Of a DNA stretch of 64,000 nucleotides, positions 11,193 through 22,697 are shown one piece after another; positions within the stretch are counted from its first letter, which is position 1, and the number at the start of each line of letters is the position of its first letter. This DNA comes from Otatea glauca (Eukaryota > Streptophyta > Magnoliopsida > Poales > Poaceae): assembly GCA_036346275.1 (NCBI GenBank), contig CM070723.1, positions 7,440,001-7,504,000 on the forward strand, written 5' to 3'. Both the position numbers and the translations under genes were made by a program. The notes under the pieces are model-generated. The model saw only the letters and a list, made by a program, of their open reading frames with translations. It made no database searches and was not told the DNA's origin.

Positions 11193-13613
11193 AACTCCCT
11201 GCAACTCTGAAATATAACAGCGAACAAATTTAGTGAGGTGTAAGAAGCCAAAGCTATCGGTATCACTATATCATCATGAGAGCTTGTAGTTACCAAAGAC
11301 TTAGGATCATTTCTGCATCATAAGGATGCTGCGGCAAGCTAAAGAAACAAGCTTGTATCGTTGGTGATGACACTGTATATATTTCAACTTTCTTGGCATA
11401 ACAAGGAACTCTTGCATGATTGCATCCCTTTTGACTACACAATGGTATATACCATGGCATCTCTTTGTGTTGCACAAGGAAGCTCTGGCTGTGGCAAGCT
11501 GATTTTCAGAGAGAACCTGCCACTTGGCCTGTAGGAATATGCTTCAAGCTTTTCAAGGCCAGCATTAGGTGCCACGCATCAACAGTCTAATTATACCCTT
11601 GCGTGTAGATCTTTTATGATTAGATCTAACTTACTGTATTTGTTGCGAACTTCAGCTAAATGTTTGAGTAGTGCTTCTATGCGTCACCTCCTAATACAAG
11701 TTGCACAAGCAAACGAATAGGTAAACAATCATCATCTAACTTTCATTTATACTTTAATATTTGTGAAACTTTTAAATAGGGATACATAGAAACAACTCCA
11801 TGTTTGTTTTTGCAATATTTACGCGATGACAGATTTTGCTCACCAGTATGAAGCATTTTTTTTATCGTATTTCCATATAGAAAATGAAAGCTGCATCTCA
11901 GCTTGGTAATTCGCACAAAAAAATTCCACTTTTCATACGATTTGACAACTTAACTGAACGCACCGGGTTGTGTGAACTCAAATTTGACAGGCAGGATGAA
12001 CTTCTCACATCCCCTTCTCATCATTATGTTCCGACTTCCAAACAATTCAGGATTCTGTAGCAGAGTGGCAGAAAAGGACAGACAGAATATTCCGATATGC
12101 TTAGCACAACATCGCCTTGTTCTGACCTCTCAAGGAAGCTTTGGAATAGAATATCCCTCTGAAATCTTAAATCGTATACTTCTAGCCACTGCATTTTCAG
12201 CCGATTGCCCATTGACGCAGAGGGAAGAAATCACTTTCATCAAGGGTTTCGCGGCTGGGATCGCCACCTAGATTATTATGATATACCCGGAATGCTACAG
12301 GACTCGCTTGCTCTAACACACGAGTCACAACCGGGAAACACAGAATTTGATGGATGAGAACGACAAATCACTTTTATTCCAGGCATGATTTCAGGCACGT
12401 CTCGACTCTCCGAAAGATCGGCGGGAGCTCTGCCTTTCATTTAAGAGGGAGAAAAAACATAAAGATTTACAACAAGCTGTGTTAGCTTCGCGGCATATGA
12501 AAACAACTAACACAAACAGCTAGAAACGCACGTGGGACCCTTAGGGCAAATAAAACTTTAAGGCTCCAGTTACAAAGAGGAAGGCTGACAACGCAAGGAA
12601 AAAACAGAAGAAAAACATAATACTGAATAACTGAAATGATCCTAAAATTGTAGCCGCTCTGTTCACTGTCCAGGCAAGTTGATGAAGTCTCCCAAGCTGT
12701 TTACTGAGTGCCATAGGACCTGATGCCACAAGTAGCATGTTTGCCGTTTCCTGCCTGTTGCTTTGCTAACTTTCATGTCGCCATATCAAATTGTGAACTA
12801 ATCATGTCCTCACCCAAAATAATTGTTGATGGCATGCAGCAGTCTCTTCTTTTGACATCTTCTTTAACTTTTAGTGGCAAAAAACTGTTCAGAATCAAGG
12901 CAGGGCCCTTATTTTCGGCCGGTACAAAAGGCATGTACAAACTTCTCTTGCTTCTCTCTCTTGAGAACGGCAGAAATGGAAAAACCGGTAGCTTTGCTAT
13001 GGAACTGTAGCGATGCCCGTCTCCTTGGATTGTCCTCCTCCCTGCCAGCTTCCCTTTGAGATGCAGTATCGAAAATTTCTCTTTCATGCGACGTGCTCTA
13101 CCCAGACAGTGGCGTCGGCCAATCGCTAGCCCCTTTTAGATTGCAGAAAACGTCCTGGCCTACTCCCCGTTAGGATTAGAGATATTTTACCGTGGATAAC
13201 ATAGGTAGTAAATAGTGGTAATAAAAATCAAATTTAACCATTAATTTCTCAAGAGTATTTTAGACTTTTTCTATCCATTTATCGGGGGTATTTTAGACTT
13301 TTTCTAATTCGTTTACAGTTTTGGATTCACCGAATATCTGGTGATCTTCAGAGGCTTCTTATCCATTCATCTGCCATTCATCAGAATCACAGGACATATT
13401 TTACCGTAGAGGACAAATAGTATAACAGAATTTTTTTATCCTTTTACCCCTCTTTAAATTTTACTATCAATACTGCAGGTGGTAGTATAACTAGATCTAA
13501 ATTAATTTCAATCACTAGATTCAAAGGAATGCTTATATTGATTTTAATCCACTATAAAAGAGCTCTAGGATTATGGGTCAGTAGCCGTTGCACCATGGTT
13601 GATTGTGACCTCT
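11193..13613. other. Upstream region of PI-PLC-X gene, no other gene
   Basis: AT-rich. On the minus strand 12720-12420 ends in a sequence like the LINE 3' tail (AAGGCAGAGCTCC), so another truncated LINE is possible. A small tandem duplication of about 36 bp (GTATTTTAGACTTTTTCTA...) lies at 13252-13309. Open frames are short and unrecognised. Confidence 0.35.
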
Positions 13614-14270
13614 TGTTTGCACTAAGATTTGGTAGATATGATCAAAATCGGCAGATTTGAGTCAATAGGATATAACCGATTTTTAACTCGGAAAGATTTA
13701 AGGATGTTTGGTAACTGCAAATATGTAAGGAAAGATCAACCGGATTGAGGCCGATATGAACCGTTTCCTGCAAACGTCTTGTAATAGGACTCAATCGGTT
13801 GACGGGTATAAAAGATGGACGTGGGCAGACGAAAAAGAGAACAACAACACAATCAATCAACTCGTATTTACTTTTCATCTACTTTTTCAGTCGACTAGGA
13901 GTAGTTTTGTAATCTAGATTCTCCTATAACTTGATTTGGTCAATAAAGTTGCGCATCGCTGATCATTGATCATCTTTTGTTACGCCAATCAAGTTCGATT
14001 TTCTCTGATCTTGTTGCGCATCGCCTTCATCAGAGTTGATCTGCCTTTATCCTCTAATTAGCCTTAATCGGCTAATTAGGTTTACCCTTACTTTTGATTT
14101 AATCGGCTTTTAGCTAATTAGATCTGAGCCGATTGTCCTATATGATCGGTTTTACGCTTATTTCGTATTTTTCTTATCGATTATAGGATCAAATCGGTTG
14201 GCACGTCACGGACCAAACTTGAACCATGTGTTTGTCTGGTGTGTTGTGGTCAATAAACCCTACACCAACA
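13614..14270 (+). mobile_element. Solo LTR (657 bp) with 5-bp target duplication CCTCT
   Basis: It starts TGTTTGCACTAAG, ends CTACACCAACA, and is flanked by CCTCT at 13609-13613 and 14271-14275. Inside, GGGTATAAAAG at about 13804 is a TATA box and AATAAAG at about 13943 is a polyadenylation-type signal, setting the plus orientation. No internal coding region or second LTR is nearby, so it is the product of LTR-LTR recombination. The family is unassigned. Confidence 0.85.
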
Positions 14271-14318
14271 CCTCTCTTTTCCAATTTGCAACATACTGAG
14301 AGGTTAAGTTAAACACGG

Positions 14319-14354
14319 TTTTAACTGTGTGGTATGTTTTAACTGTGTGGTATG
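14319..14354. repeat. Perfect 18-bp tandem duplication
   Basis: TTTTAACTGTGTGGTATG occurs twice in direct succession. It lies beside a minus-strand GWNIWKER reading (about 14380) that suggests a tiny LINE relic. Confidence 0.8.
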
Positions 14355-14654
14355 TATTGTGAAAAATTCTGTCCTCTCCTTCCATATGTTCCAACCTCCT
14401 TCTGTGCTGCAATGAAGTGATATCATGGATAGAAAGCCACCATTGAGCGGTGGTGTATGAGACACGTACGTCTCAACTCTCAAGGCACGCACGTACGTAC
14501 ATAATTCACACGCGACATATCCAGTAGCCCTGCGTATACATACGCATGATCGATAGGCATGCTCGAGAGCTCATCACCTAGCGATTAATTAACTTGACGT
14601 GTGCGGATCGCGTCGCGCATGCATGCTAGCTCCCCGTCTGATCGACCGCTAGCT

Positions 14655-14805
14655 TCACTTGCCGGACTCGGAGAAGAAGCGGTTGATGGCGGGGAAGACC
14701 TCCGGGCGCTGCGTGCCGAGGAAGCGCCGGAACTCGCGCTGGCTGTACCTCTCGCCCTCCTCGGTGTTATCCAGCACGGCGCTCTGCCGGTTGCTCTTGT
14801 TGACC
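14655..14805 (-). CDS. B12D-like protein, last exon only
   Basis: The minus-strand exon reads VNKSNRQSAVLDNTEEGERY, continues through RRFLGTQRPEVFPAINRFF, and stops at 14655. It matches the C-terminal half of plant B12D proteins (family PF06522, NADH-ubiquinone reductase MLRQ-subunit-like; small mitochondrial/membrane proteins linked to seed and anoxia biology). The acceptor TAG precedes G|GTC at 14805, giving the expected Arg-Val junction of the family. Exon 1, which would encode the hydrophobic N-terminal segment, is not found up to 18 kb upstream on this strand. The exon itself is unbroken. It is either a gene with a very long intron, a gene decapitated by insertion, or an exon fragment moved here. 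Confidence 0.75.
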
Positions 14806-16861
14806 CTATTTTTACTTTTGTGCAGGAACAAGATCAATAAATATAAAGTTTATTAAATAGAGGACCATCAAAATAATTATGTTCGTGCACAAGAGCAAAG
14901 TGAAAATATAGTGTCTATGATATTCTCATTCGGAGATGAGAAAGAAGTGGAAAATAAATCAGAACATGACAACTTTCATAAAGAACTCCAAAAAGAAATG
15001 GATTTTACCTTGGAATCCATCAACATTAGAATAAGAAATGAGATGAAAGTGCTACAAAGGTTTATATTTTAAGACGATCCTGATCAGACAAACTTTTGTC
15101 TCGATGCATTTAAGATGCTTAGGTATTCAATTATAAAAAAAATTCTGACAACAAGTACTAATCATGGAAATTCTTCCAAGAGATGAAGAAAAATATTCCT
15201 ATGGCAACATTGTAGTTCCAACAAACAAGACACTATTCAATAATCTTTATATCTACGAATTGAAGGCCTTCCTAGAAGCCTCCACGTTAATCCTAGGAGG
15301 GGAAAAGGGTTAAAAATTCTCACGTAAATCGGAGAAAAAAAAATAGAAATTCTCACATTAAACGGAGAAAAAGAAAATATCTCAACCGTTAAATTTTTAT
15401 ACAAGATCATGATCTATGGCTGATTAAATAGTGCATGGAGTCTATGTTTAGAAATAGAGTTTGGATTGGTGTCTTAGTATGTCCATTTAAAAAATAATAA
15501 TCTTCTTCCGAAATCGAACATATCTTTTAGGCAATCGGGACTCTCTTTCTATCTCTCTTTTAAAACGTGATTTGTATACACCATAGACAGGTACTGCACA
15601 TCCCTAATGCAAGTCTGTTTGTATTATTATGTAATAAGCAATTACGATGCATGCACAACATCTTTAACGAAGACTCCTGACATGTACAGCAAAGAGAAAA
15701 AAATGATGTAAAGCTATCATGATGGATGCTATACATAGATAAAATAAGAAAATTCCAAAGTTGCATAATTTTTTTTCCCTATCAAATATACGTAACTTCA
15801 GAGTTAACATTTCTCCAAGTCTATTATTGTATTGCCTAAAGGCCCCGTACACATATATTAGCGGAAAAACAAACTAAGTAATAAAATCTATGCATATGTG
15901 TAGGAAAAGACCACATAGTAATAAGTATATGTATATTTGCCAGCATATATGGAGCTTTTACGAGTATTAATACAGAGAGAGTCTATGCATGTGTGTAAGA
16001 AAAAGGCCGCATGTTAATTAGCATATGCATATTAATTTGTCAGCATATAGGGAGCTTTTATATGTAACAATATGGAAAGAGTCTCCTGTAAGCTCCACAA
16101 GTTAATCGTAGGGAGGAAAAACAACTTGATCATATTTTTGTTACATATAGAGTATTATTCTTGGATTAAGTACTTAGTTTGAATATGATATTAAATTAGG
16201 CTCAGGAAAAACAGTGTCGATTGCCATTAACCGGATATGTCAGACTAACCTGGTTGTTGTTCTGATTTTTAAGCTTTGAATTTAGAATATTTAAAGCCTA
16301 AAAATATTTTATTTAAGTTCCAAATAATCCAAGAAACCCATCCAAAAAGTTTCATAATTTTTTGAATTTATTTAATGCTTCTGAAAAATTAAATCTATAT
16401 TCTTTCATTAAGACAGAAGCACAAAAAGATTTTTCCAGAAATTTAAAGAGCTGATCATACTTTGAAATTTTTATAAAAGTAGTAACACTATCTCAAGATA
16501 ATATCCAAAAAAATTTATAAAATTCAAAGTACATTTGATAGATTTAAATGAGGATAAAGATGGACAGAATCGTCTTTTCACATACAAGTTAACGCCTAAG
16601 TAATGAACCACTGACTGGAGTGACAAAAACAGGATGAAAGTTAAGATCTGATGGAAATGAAGGAAAGAGCAGTTTCACATTGGCAATTTAGGGATCCGAC
16701 CAACTTTCAGTGACAAATAAGGAATTTTCTCTTAATTAATTAACATGGTCGATAGGATTAGATGATTGTTGGGTGCAAAGAACTTGATAAGTTATGTTCA
16801 AGCCAATTTACTTTGTCCATCATTCTTAGTATTGCTAAGAAGTAAGAACGGGTTATAATCT
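14806..16861. other. AT-rich intergenic DNA
   Basis: No gene called. A plus-strand frame at about 14890-15070 (ENKSEHDNFHKELQKEMDF) looks coding-like but is short and unrecognised. The theme TATATGGAGCTTTTA...AGAGTC(T) repeats at about 15945-16090. Confidence 0.35.
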
Positions 16862-17195
16862 ATACTCTTCTCTAATTCCAAATGTAAGGTGTTAAATGAG
16901 TACATGCACCAAAAAAAAAAGGAAGATATCAAATGCAACTTGACATAATTTCAATCAAACATTTCCAAATTTGGCCTTAAATATACACAAAATTAGTTAC
17001 ATTGGATACATGATTTTGTATGTAATTAATACAAGATTCATTGTGAAACATATTCATCACGAAATATACTCTCATCTAATATATATAAATTTGTGATCTA
17101 TAATCATATTATAACATAGCGGTAAAAGTAATGCAATGAAAGACTTCGTCAATGTCCAAAATGACACGCATTCTGAATTTGGGAGAAATTTATTA
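16862..17195. mobile_element. Possible Stowaway-like MITE
   Basis: The left side reads CTCTAATTCCAAATGTAAGGTG and the right side CATTCTGAATTTGGGAG, an imperfect inverted pair of the type seen at ends of grass MITEs. The interior is AT-rich and non-coding. Exact ends and the TA duplication are not certain. Confidence 0.4.
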
Positions 17196-17678
17196 GGTAG
17201 TGATCCATCTAAAAGAAAGTAATTATTAACTAATTAAACATGATCCTAAAAATTCTCAAATAAATATATAGAATCTAAAATAAGGGTCTGTCCACATTAA
17301 TTGTATATATTATATATATGATAAAAAAATTCATATTAACAATTGAATAATTATATATTGAACCAAATTAGAAAAAAAAAGAGAAAAAAATTGGAAGCGT
17401 CTCTCTATCTATTGAAGAAAAGTAGTAGAATGCATGTTCAAAATTGGAGTTTAACTAAAGTGTAAGCTATAAATTACTTAGTTCTATGTAATGTATTATG
17501 TCTCTAAAGTTGCTAGCTCATGCAGGTGGACAAGTTGATGACTAGTTGGATTAATTCAAAATGAGAAAATATTAAACATAATTTCATGTGACAATACGTC
17601 GAGAAGATATGATACCACCAATATTAACAAGCATACATTGAGAAACAACATTATTTGATAGATCAAGATAAGAAGACC

Positions 17679-18151
17679 TTATGATTTTTCCATGTCTGTC
17701 ATCATATGTGCTATAGTTTCCTCAACATAGACTTTTCGGTTCTCTTTGAAGTTCCACAGCTTCGACACAGTGTCCATTGTTTGACACCAATAACTGATTG
17801 ACTTTCAGTCATATTTCTTAATCACTACAAAAGCGATCATTTTATTGTGAAAATAGGCTGTCTTGGTATATTATCAGTAACCATATCGAATTAAATACTA
17901 GAAATCTTTATATTACCTTTATAAGCTTAGTTTTGGCTTCTTCCAGCTCTGTATTCATCCTGCGCTCCTTAATGATGACTACCTTGTTAAGAGATTCAAT
18001 ATCTTACGATTTGTCATCTATATCTTTCAATTTTTGTTTCATCACATAGATCTTTTCTGTTAACTCACACTTTCCTTTCAATTGTTCTATCTCCACTCAA
18101 GTTTTTGTTTAGCATCTAATAGCTTTTTCATATAGTTTATCTTATTTGTAG
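17679..18151 (-). pseudogene. XH-domain (FDM/IDN2-like) pseudogene fragment
   Basis: On the minus strand 18151-17920 reads a coiled coil that includes KQKLE, EIEQLKGKCELTEK and DIESLNKVVIIKERRMNTEL. It is followed at 17765-17679 by SKLWNFKENRKVYVEETI and a stop. These match the coiled coil just before, and the very end of, the XH domain of plant SGS3-related FACTOR OF DNA METHYLATION proteins, which work in RNA-directed DNA methylation. It is broken: a 1-nt deletion after KQKLE, an in-frame TAA after KDIDDKS, and most of the XH domain is missing between the two pieces; the XS domain is absent. It therefore cannot make a functional protein. Identification is by motif memory and has not been checked by alignment. 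Confidence 0.6.
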
Positions 18152-18539
18152 GCTCTATTTTATATATGTGTGCAATTTGTGGTCACTGGGAGATAAATAA
18201 ATATATGATGAATCACAACAGATGAACATCCAAATTACTACCTCTCTCTCAATAGGAAGTTAAACATCTAGATGTTTTTGAATATAATGTGCACAATTCA
18301 AAGCTTACAAAAACGACATAAACAAAATGATAAAGCAATTCATAATTATTATGTCGACTTGATATTAAATCTTATCTACTTAACAGATTAATGCATAATT
18401 GTATGATAGAGTGCTCTCAGGTATCGGGCTACTAAAGGTTAGACCTTTAGCCTTCTCGCCATAAGGTGTAGGGCTGTTATAGACTAATCTCTTACCTCCA
18501 CTACACTAGAATCATATAATCAAAATTGAACTAGACAAT

Positions 18540-19519
18540 TGACGAGTAATCGTACCATGGGTACCCCAACGGCCCGGAGTAACGAACGGACCGCCCCAAG
18601 ACTGACTCCGACCAAAGGCCCCGTGGGGCCACGAGGGACGCTCGTCCCCGACCTAATGGGCTGCCTCAAGCTAGCCCCCACACGCTCATCCCCGACCTGA
18701 CGAGCTGCCTCACGCTCGTCTTCGACCTAACGAGCTTCCCCAAGCTCGTCTCCGACTCGATGGGGCGGCCGACCCCCGCCACGGGTCAGGCTCCCCACGA
18801 GCTCTGACTAAGCTGAAGCGATCTCCGCCCCGGGCCACGTGTCGGGCCTCCACCAGCCATTAGCCACGTGCCCCGCGGACACAACGGCTCAGAGTGACTG
18901 TGCGGGGGCAGGTGGCTCCTTCCCAAGGTAGCGAGGAGGTCGCCAAAGTCAAGCCCTGGTCTCATCGACCAGACACGCGCGGTGCGAAGACGCGCTCCCT
19001 CCCGAGGCAAACGCCAGCGCCTGACAGATTTGCAGAGGACAGGTGCGCTATTTCCCAAGGAAACGGCAAACTGCTCTGCTCTGCAAGTTCACCAACCCGG
19101 CATGGGGTGAGGCAGACACTGAATCGCCAAGACGAAGGACCAGAGCTCCCAGCGCAGCATAGATCACCTCATCTCCTCCTCTCCCAATTTCCCATGTAAC
19201 CTGCTCCCTCCAGCTATATAAAGGGAGGCAGGACCCTCCAAGGAGGGGAGGTGAGAGCAAGAAGAAAAGAGCACCCTCCTCTCGGTCTCCTCGAATAGGC
19301 AGTTCTTGCTCTTACACTCTCGAGCTCTCAGCTCCCATTTGTAAAAACTGTGCAGTCATCTGCGTCTAAGGCAATACACCACCACCATGCGAACTGGAGT
19401 AGGGACTTTCGGCCCAAACCAGTATACATCTTGGGCTCCCGAATCTAACCATTCAAGAAGAGGGAACGCGCGGCCCCTTAGACTTAAAAATTCACTCGCC
19501 GGTGTCCGAAACGCCGACA
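18540..19519 (+). mobile_element. Solo LTR of a Ty3/gypsy element (980 bp), target duplication ACAAT
   Basis: It starts TGACGAGTAATCG, ends AACGCCGACA, and is flanked by ACAAT at 18535-18539 and 19520-19524. GCTATATAAAGGGAGGCAGG at about 19212 is the promoter TATA region. Its tail (CTAACCATTC...GGAACGCGC...CCTTAGACTTA) is close to the LTR near 54.0-54.97 kb, and more distantly like the one at 42722. No internal region remains. Confidence 0.9.
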
Positions 19520-19524
19520 ACAAT

Positions 19525-20847
19525 TAACTAAGTAAATAAGGTCTTGAACTCTTACAATCCTAAATTATACACCATAAAGTATTTAAAATCAATTTTACTA
19601 TTTAAATGATCAAAATTAGATTAAGAACAGTTTGGCCAAGCAGATATATCAACAACTGACTAAACAGATGTTATGAACAGAGCAAGATAAGCAATCATAA
19701 TTAATATATTCAGCGATAACCAAATGAGTATCAAACTAGATATTGAATATGATGATCAACCTCAAAGACAATGAATAAAAGCAATACTTTCTAGCATTAA
19801 CAAGAAGTAACTCTATAGTTCAAGGCCACATTATCTACTTTAATTGTTTTAGTTCATCAATAGACCCATTGCATCATTGAGCAGACAACCGGCAACAATA
19901 TGTACATCTAGGGGAAAACATCCATATTCTAAATGGATTCTTGTTAGGACATAAAGGTGGTTCTTGCCGGCGACGATAATGGCGGAGAGCAGCCGATGGG
20001 TAGGGGCAGCGCGGTGGCCAGATGTGACGATGGAGATGTTTATAGCCAAATCTGGTGCTCCACCGTCACGCCGACATCTTCCTTGTCATCGGGATGGGGT
20101 GCGCCACGGGAGCCGAGGAGGTTGAGGGGCGACGCGGAGGGGCAACATAGGCACCGGGGAGGCAAAGGGGCGATGTGGGCATCGAACAAGCAGATGGTCG
20201 ACGCGGGCGAGGAGAGACGGAGGGGTGGGCTGCGAGGTTAGGGAGAAGGTGCGTCGAACAGGCGGAGGGGCGGGAGCGAGGATGGAGGGAGTAAATTCCT
20301 TTTATATAATTAAGGGTTTCATATCACACGGATGGTTTGAGGCACGAATCATCTGTGGTACCATCTTATCACAGGCGGTCCTGCTGTTTTTTTAGCTTCG
20401 TGGGACTGCTAAGCCTAGTCAACCCTTTGACGCTATGATCGTTATGCCTATGAGAGTTTGCGTCATCACATAGCATCCTCGGACACTGTAAGTTCGAACC
20501 TCTTGTTTGTGGACGTTGTCGCTGTTCCTATGAGACTAGACTTCCTTTCCGAGACGAGACTAGATAGCTTTCTGAATCAGTAGGAGTAAGTCTGGTTTTG
20601 GGCATCCTAATATTAGAGTTTTTAACATCCTTAGGAGATACCATCAGATTACTCTTAAACTTTTATATCATTTATTATTTCTATCTTTTTTTAACTTTTG
20701 ACATTTTTTTATACTAATTTAATATATATTTATTCTCTTTTAATATGGCACGGGCGTGCTATTGTATGTATGAGGCTATGAGCTAACTATATGTTCTCAG
20801 ATAAAAGAAAACAGTTTTACCCTACTTACATGCTAAGAGTAGTTTGA
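19525..20847. other. Intergenic, no gene seen
   Basis: AT-rich, then a GC-rich stretch at 19950-20290. A MITE-like segment at about 20310-20400 (ATCACACGGATGGTTTGAGG ... ATCACAGGCGGTCC) resembles common grass repeats. Nothing coding is supported. Confidence 0.35.
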
Positions 20848-21236
20848 GGCCCAATAATTTGATGCCGAAACTAGCCTTCGTCCGTCCCAAAAGCACGAGG
20901 CTTATTATGGGCCTGCCTCCAGAGAAATCTTTCAAGTTCTCGGACTCCACCTCGAGAGCTGCACGAGCAAGCCACGTCAATTATCCTCGCGGACTAACTA
21001 GCCAATGACAGTGGGCCTCACCCGAGAGGAGGACCCACATTCATAGAAAGAATGGCTCTGCACAACAAACCAAACATGAACGCGTAGACCACTAGACCAG
21101 AGGGAGATAATCAGGTAAACTAACCACGCTTTGACGGCGCGTCTCACCGTCTCTCTCTCTCCCCCCTCTCGAGAGCCCGAGCTAGGGTTTCTCTGTCTGT
21201 CCCGCCGCCGCCGACTCGCCGTAGGAGGAGGAGGAT
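20848..21236 (+). promoter_or_regulatory. TIM17 promoter and 5' UTR: site II motifs and telo-box
   Basis: Site II-type elements GGCCCA (20848-20853), TGGGCC (20908-20913) and TGGGCC (21012-21017) precede the gene. CTAGGGTTT (21182-21190), the reverse of a telo-box AAACCCTA, sits in a CTCTCTCTC-rich leader. In plants this combination is typical of genes for mitochondrial proteins and growth-linked genes (established knowledge); function here is inferred. Confidence 0.55.
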
Positions 21237-21914
21237 ATGGGCACGCCGGAGACGTCGCGGGAGCCGTGCCCGGACCGCATCCTGGACGACGTGGGTGGCG
21301 CGTTCGGGATGGGAGCGGTGGGCGGCTCCGTCTTCCACTTCCTCAAGGGCACCTACAACTCCCCCAACGGCGAGCGCCTCGTCGGCGGCGCCCAGGCCGT
21401 GCGTATGAACGCGCCGCGCGTCGGGGGGAGCTTCGCCGTCTGGGGCGGCCTTTTCTCCACCTTCGACTGCACCATGGTCTTCGTGCGCCAGAAGGAGGAC
21501 CCCTGGAACTCCATCATCGCCGGCGCCGCCACCGGCGGGTTCCTTTCCATGCGTCAGGGAGCCGGCGCCGCCGGCCGCGCGGCCCTCATGGGCGGCGCCC
21601 TCCTCGCGCTTATTGAGGGTGCCGGCCTCATGCTCAACCGCGTCCTTGCCACGCCGCAGAACCTCCCACCGCTCCCCGCCGACGACCCCAACCTGGCCGC
21701 CGCCATCGCCGCGGGTGGCGGCGGCATGCCGGGCCTGCCTCAAGCGCCCGTGTCCCCTACCGAGGCGGCGAGCACGAGCGGTGGGGGTGGGTGGTTCGGG
21801 GGTCTCTTCGGCAAGGAGGGGGAGAAGAAGCCCAGTGCGAGCGGGGGCAAGTCGGAGATCTTGGAGAGTTTCGACACGCCCAGCGCTCCGATACCATCGT
21901 TTGAGTACAAGTGA
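21237..21914 (+). CDS. TIM17: Mitochondrial import inner membrane translocase subunit TIM17
   Basis: TIM17 is a core subunit of the TIM23 complex that moves presequence proteins across or into the mitochondrial inner membrane. This intronless frame has 225 residues. The family blocks are in order: RILDDVGGAFGMGAVGG near residues 14-30, APRVGGSFAVWGGLFSTFDC near 60-79, then RQKEDPWNSIIAGAATGG near 84-101 and GGALLALIEGAGLMLNR near 117-133. Glycine-rich membrane segments and the conserved RQKED loop are intact. A plant-type C-terminal extension (about 90 residues, glycine/proline-rich, with GGGGWFGGLFGKEGEKK, ending PSAPIPSFEYK) follows. The ATG is the first in a CT-rich leader and matches the family start. 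A deleted copy lies 2.4 kb downstream beyond a plastid-DNA block. Confidence 0.97.
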   Translation: MGTPETSREPCPDRILDDVGGAFGMGAVGGSVFHFLKGTYNSPNGERLVGGAQAVRMNAPRVGGSFAVWGGLFSTFDCTMVFVRQKEDPWNSIIAGAATGGFLSMRQGAGAAGRAALMGGALLALIEGAGLMLNRVLATPQNLPPLPADDPNLAAAIAAGGGGMPGLPQAPVSPTEAASTSGGGGWFGGLFGKEGEKKPSASGGKSEILESFDTPSAPIPSFEYK

Positions 21915-22164
21915 AAAAATGGTGCGTCTTTTATTTGATTTGCTCCTCAATTCGTGTCTGTTTCGAACTTTAAAAAGGTGCAATATTTAAATTCGATTCG
22001 GTCCCTGTTTATTTTTCCTCTATTTTGCTTGATGCGGTGGCGATTAAGAATTTGTGTTCTTGTGACGGAAGTTAGAAAGCATATGGATTCGACCACTGAT
22101 TTGTTTCTTGTGTGGAATATCTCGAGATTTCCGGTAGTAGTCCATACCGTATCCAACAAGAAGC

Positions 22165-22277
22165 GTTATAGATTCCTATTCTCGCGATTCTTTCTCGACT
22201 ACTATTCGAATTGGAATAGTCTTATTACTTCAATGAAATCGATTTTTGTTTTTTCAAAAGAAAATAAAAGACTATAG
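22165..22277 (+). pseudogene. matK: Plastid matK fragment
   Basis: The frame reads RFLFSRFFLDYYSNWNSLIT then SMKSIFVFSKENKRL, an internal piece of grass plastid maturase K. Only about 37 codons are present, with neither start nor catalytic X domain. Confidence 0.85.
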
Positions 22278-22301
22278 TAAATTTGAATTGAGACCTATTC
22301 T

Positions 22302-22412
22302 ATGACGGATTTTAACTTACCTTCTATTTTCATGCCTTTAGTAGGCTTAGTATTTCCGGCAATTGCAATGGCTTCTTTATTTCTTTATGTGCAGAAAAAT
22401 AAGATTGTCTAG
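22302..22412 (+). pseudogene. psaI: Plastid psaI copy (full-length frame, nuclear location)
   Basis: A 36-codon frame starting MTDFNLPSIFMPLVGLVFPA and ending QKNKIV is the complete photosystem I subunit VIII. The reading frame is unbroken, but it sits in nuclear DNA among other plastid pieces with no visible transit peptide or promoter, so it is treated as a non-functional transfer. Flanking sequence on both sides also looks plastid-like. Confidence 0.9.
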
Positions 22413-22568
22413 AACCGACCGGGGTGAATTTTCTCAATGTATATCTACGCAGGATCATAATACAGTTTTTTTTGAATAAAATCTGGAGTTGTGTTGTATA
22501 AGTGGGTATGAATTTCTTATCATTCAATGAGCATCTTGTATTTCATAGAAATTGGGGGTGAAAAAGTG

Positions 22569-22697
22569 GACTCGGGCTCAAGTTCCGAAGTAATTACACA
22601 TATAGAAATTCAAAAAGAAATCGATACGGTCCACGTTGTAATCCATATTGGATTCCCCAATTTATTAAAGAAAAAAGGAGCAATCGGAGAATTAGAG
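22569..22697 (+). pseudogene. rps3: Plastid rps3 fragment
   Basis: The frame contains SSSEVITHIEIQKEIDTVHV, then IHIGFPNLLKKKGAIGELE, an internal segment of plastid ribosomal protein S3. It is cut at both ends. Confidence 0.85.

Noticed and set aside
17600..18200. Tail of a functional FDM/IDN2 gene
   Set aside because: In-frame stop, 1-nt deletion and loss of most of the XH domain rule out a working copy.
21131..21990. Long frames overlapping TIM17, including a 279-codon minus-strand frame
   Set aside because: Shadows of the GC-rich TIM17 coding sequence; the TIM17 frame explains the conservation.
22302..22412. psaI as a functional nuclear gene
   Set aside because: It is surrounded by other plastid fragments and has no transit peptide, so it is a recent transfer copy.
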